Assembly (NCBI GenBank): GCA_034231615.1
Contig: CM067306.1
Coordinates: 66,506,579-66,570,578, forward strand
Direction of reading: 5' to 3'
Length of the DNA stretch: 64,000 bases
DNA from: Meghimatium bilineatum
Taxonomy: Eukaryota; Mollusca; Gastropoda; Stylommatophora; Philomycidae
Shown: piece by piece, positions 61,970-64,000 of the stretch
How the letters are laid out: each line of letters starts with the position of its first letter
How positions within the stretch are numbered: the stretch's first letter is position 1
Program-made: the position numbers and the translations under genes
The notes under the pieces: generated by a model
Told to the model about the DNA's origin: nothing
Seen by the model: only the letters and a program-made list of their open reading frames with translations
The model's database searches: none

Positions 61970-64000
61970 TTTCACCACTGACACGAGATGTCCTTGTCTC
62001 ACCACTGACACGAGATGTCCTTGTCTCACCACTGACACGAGATGTCCTTGTCTCACCACTGACACGAGATGTCCTTGTCTCACCACTGACACGAGATGTC
62101 CTTGTCTCACCACTGACACGAGATGTCCTTGTCTCACCACTGACACGAGATGTCCTTGTCTCACCACTGACACGAGATGTCCTTGTCTCACCACTGACAC
62201 GAGATGTCCTTGTCTATCACTGACACGAGATGTCCTTGTCTATCACTGACACGAGATGTCCTTGTCTCACCAACCACTGACACGAGATGTCCTTGTCTAA
62301 CCACTGACACGAGATGTCCTTGTCTCACCACTGACACGAGATGTCCTTGTCTCACCACTGACACGAGATTTCCTTGTCTCACCACTGACACGAGATGTCC
62401 TTGTCTCACCACTGACACGAGATGTCCTTGTCTCACCACTGACACGAGATGTCCTTGTCTCACCACTGACACGAGATGTCCTTGTCTCACCACTGACACG
62501 AGATGTCCTTGTCTCACCACTGACACGAGATGTCCTTGTCTCACCACTGACACGAGATGTCCTTGTCTCACCACTGACACGAGATGTCCTTGTCTCACCA
62601 CTGACACGAGATGTCCTTGTCTCACCACTGACACGAGATGTCCTTGTCTCACCACTGACACGAGATGTTCTTGTCTCACCACTGACACGAGATGTTCTTG
62701 TCTCACCACTGACACGTGATGTCCTTGTCTCACCACTGACACGAGATGTCCTTGTCTCACCACTGACACGAGATGTCCTTGTCTCACCACTGACACGAGA
62801 TGTCCTTGTCTATCACTGACACGAGATGTCCTTGTCTCACCACTGACACGTGATGTTCTTGTCTCACCACTGACACGAGATGTCCTTGTCTCACCACTGA
62901 CACGTGATGTCCTTGTCTCACCACTGACACGAGATGTCCTTGTCTCACCACTGACACGAGATGTCCTTGTCTCACCACTGACACGAGATGTCCTTGTCTA
63001 TCACTGACACGAGATGTCCTTGTCTCACCACTGACACGTGATGTTCTTGTCTCACCACTGACACGAGATGTCCTTGTCTCACCACTGACACGAGATGTCC
63101 TTGTCTCACCACTGACACGTGATGTTCTTGTCTCACCACTGACACGAGATGTCCTTGTCTCACCACTGACACGAGATGTCCTTGTCTCACCACTGACACG
63201 AGATGTCCTTGTCTCACCAACCACTGACACGAGATGTCCTTGTCTAACCACTGACACGAGATGTCCTTGTCTCACCACTGACACGAGATGTCTTTGTCTC
63301 ACCACTGACACGAGATTTCCTTGTCTCACCACTGACACGAGATGTCCTTGTCTCACCACTGACACGAGATGTTCTTGTCTCACCACTGACACGAGATGTT
63401 CTTGTCTCACCACTGACACGTGATGTCCTTGTCTCACCACTGACACGAGATGTCCTTGTCTCACCACTGACACGAGATGTCCTTGTCTCACCACTGACAC
63501 GAGATGTCCTTGTCTCACCACTGACACGAGATGTTCTTGTCTCACCACTGACACGAGATATTCTTGTCTCACCACTGACACGTGATGTCCTTGTCTCACC
63601 ACTGACACGAGATGTCCTTGTCTCACCACTGACACGAGATGTCCTTGTCTCACCACTGACACGAGATGTCCTTGTCTCACCACTGACACGAGATGTCCTT
63701 GTCTCACCACTGACACGAGATGTCCTTGTCTATCACTGACACGAGATGTCCTTGTCTCACCACTGACACGTGATGTTCTTGTCTCACCACTGACACGAGA
63801 TGTTCTTGTCTCACCACTGACACGAGATGTTCTTGTCTCACCACTGACACGTGATGTCCTTGTCTCACCACTGACACGAGATGTCCTTGTCTCACCACTG
63901 ACACGAGATGTCCTTGTCTCACCACTGACACGAGATTTCCTTGTCTCACCTTTGACACGAGATGTCCTTGTCTCACCACTGACACGAGATGTCCTTGTCT
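61970..64000. repeat. 27-bp minisatellite, about 75 copies, open at right edge
   Basis: Units contain accactgacacgagatgtcc then ttgtctc. Marker variants recur in order: an inserted 'caac' unit at 62271 and 63218 (947 bp apart), each followed by a 'tctaaccac' unit and then a 'gagatttcc' unit. The shortened 'tctatcactg' unit followed by 'cgtgatgttc' occurs at 62811, 62999 and 63731. This shows duplication of multi-unit blocks. Open frames of 82 to 310 codons on both strands are artefacts. The array leaves the window at the right. Confidence 0.97.

Noticed and set aside
62188..63716. Long VSVVRQGHL-type repeat proteins on the minus strand
   Set aside because: Generated by the 27-bp minisatellite; no start context, no splice sites and no non-repeat sequence.

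Overview
The window looks like nuclear, non-coding-rich DNA from an animal. It contains tRNA-derived SINEs, decayed non-LTR retrotransposons (LINEs), hAT, mariner and piggyBac-like DNA transposon remnants, and a very high density of minisatellites. There are no operons, no bacterial-type gene packing and no RNA genes that fold as intact tRNAs. The repeat flora, including a GAA-tailed SINE-like family that carries a 'catgcatgtcgtaag' motif I associate with molluscan interspersed repeats, suggests a marine lophotrochozoan, perhaps a mollusc. That is inference only; no species can be named from the sequence alone.

Tandem repeats dominate. I count more than 40 arrays with units of about 15 to 45 bp. 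Adding my approximate lengths gives nearly 20 kb, around 30 percent of the window. Arrays run off both ends (1-1168 and 61970-64000). Three large arrays (18675-19492, 44825-46275 and 61970-64000) show higher-order duplication of multi-unit blocks. Several arrays can be traced to an older repeat: 5061-5955 is an amplified SINE head, 49616-49835 is an amplified piece of the GAA-tailed family, and 15298-15432 is an in-frame triplication inside a LINE. Arrays whose unit is a multiple of 3 give long open frames on both strands, which are not genes.

Between the arrays lie transposon remnants. At 3572-4884 is an internally deleted hAT element with a perfect 8-bp target duplication. At 6310-6580 is a complete tRNA-SINE with a perfect 10-bp duplication. 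At 23801-25544 a 5'-truncated LINE with an RNase H domain splits a 24-bp minisatellite in two. Around 32250-33425 a mariner transposase pseudogene is interrupted by a LINE 3' end with a 9-bp duplication. At 41059-41692 is a LINE 3' end with a 12-bp duplication and an open frame. A piggyBac-like foldback MITE lies at 40510-40744 and a palindromic element at 42726-43181. Many 3'-terminal LINE fragments carry the YGCESWT-type motif on both strands.

The only convincing non-transposon coding candidate is a single 807-codon open frame at 29058-31481 on the + strand. It is Ser/Asn/Thr-rich and low in recognisable domains, and it ends inside a good splice-donor sequence, so it may be a large internal or 5' exon of a host gene. 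I do not recognise the protein. Everything else is repeat or unassigned intergenic or intronic sequence.
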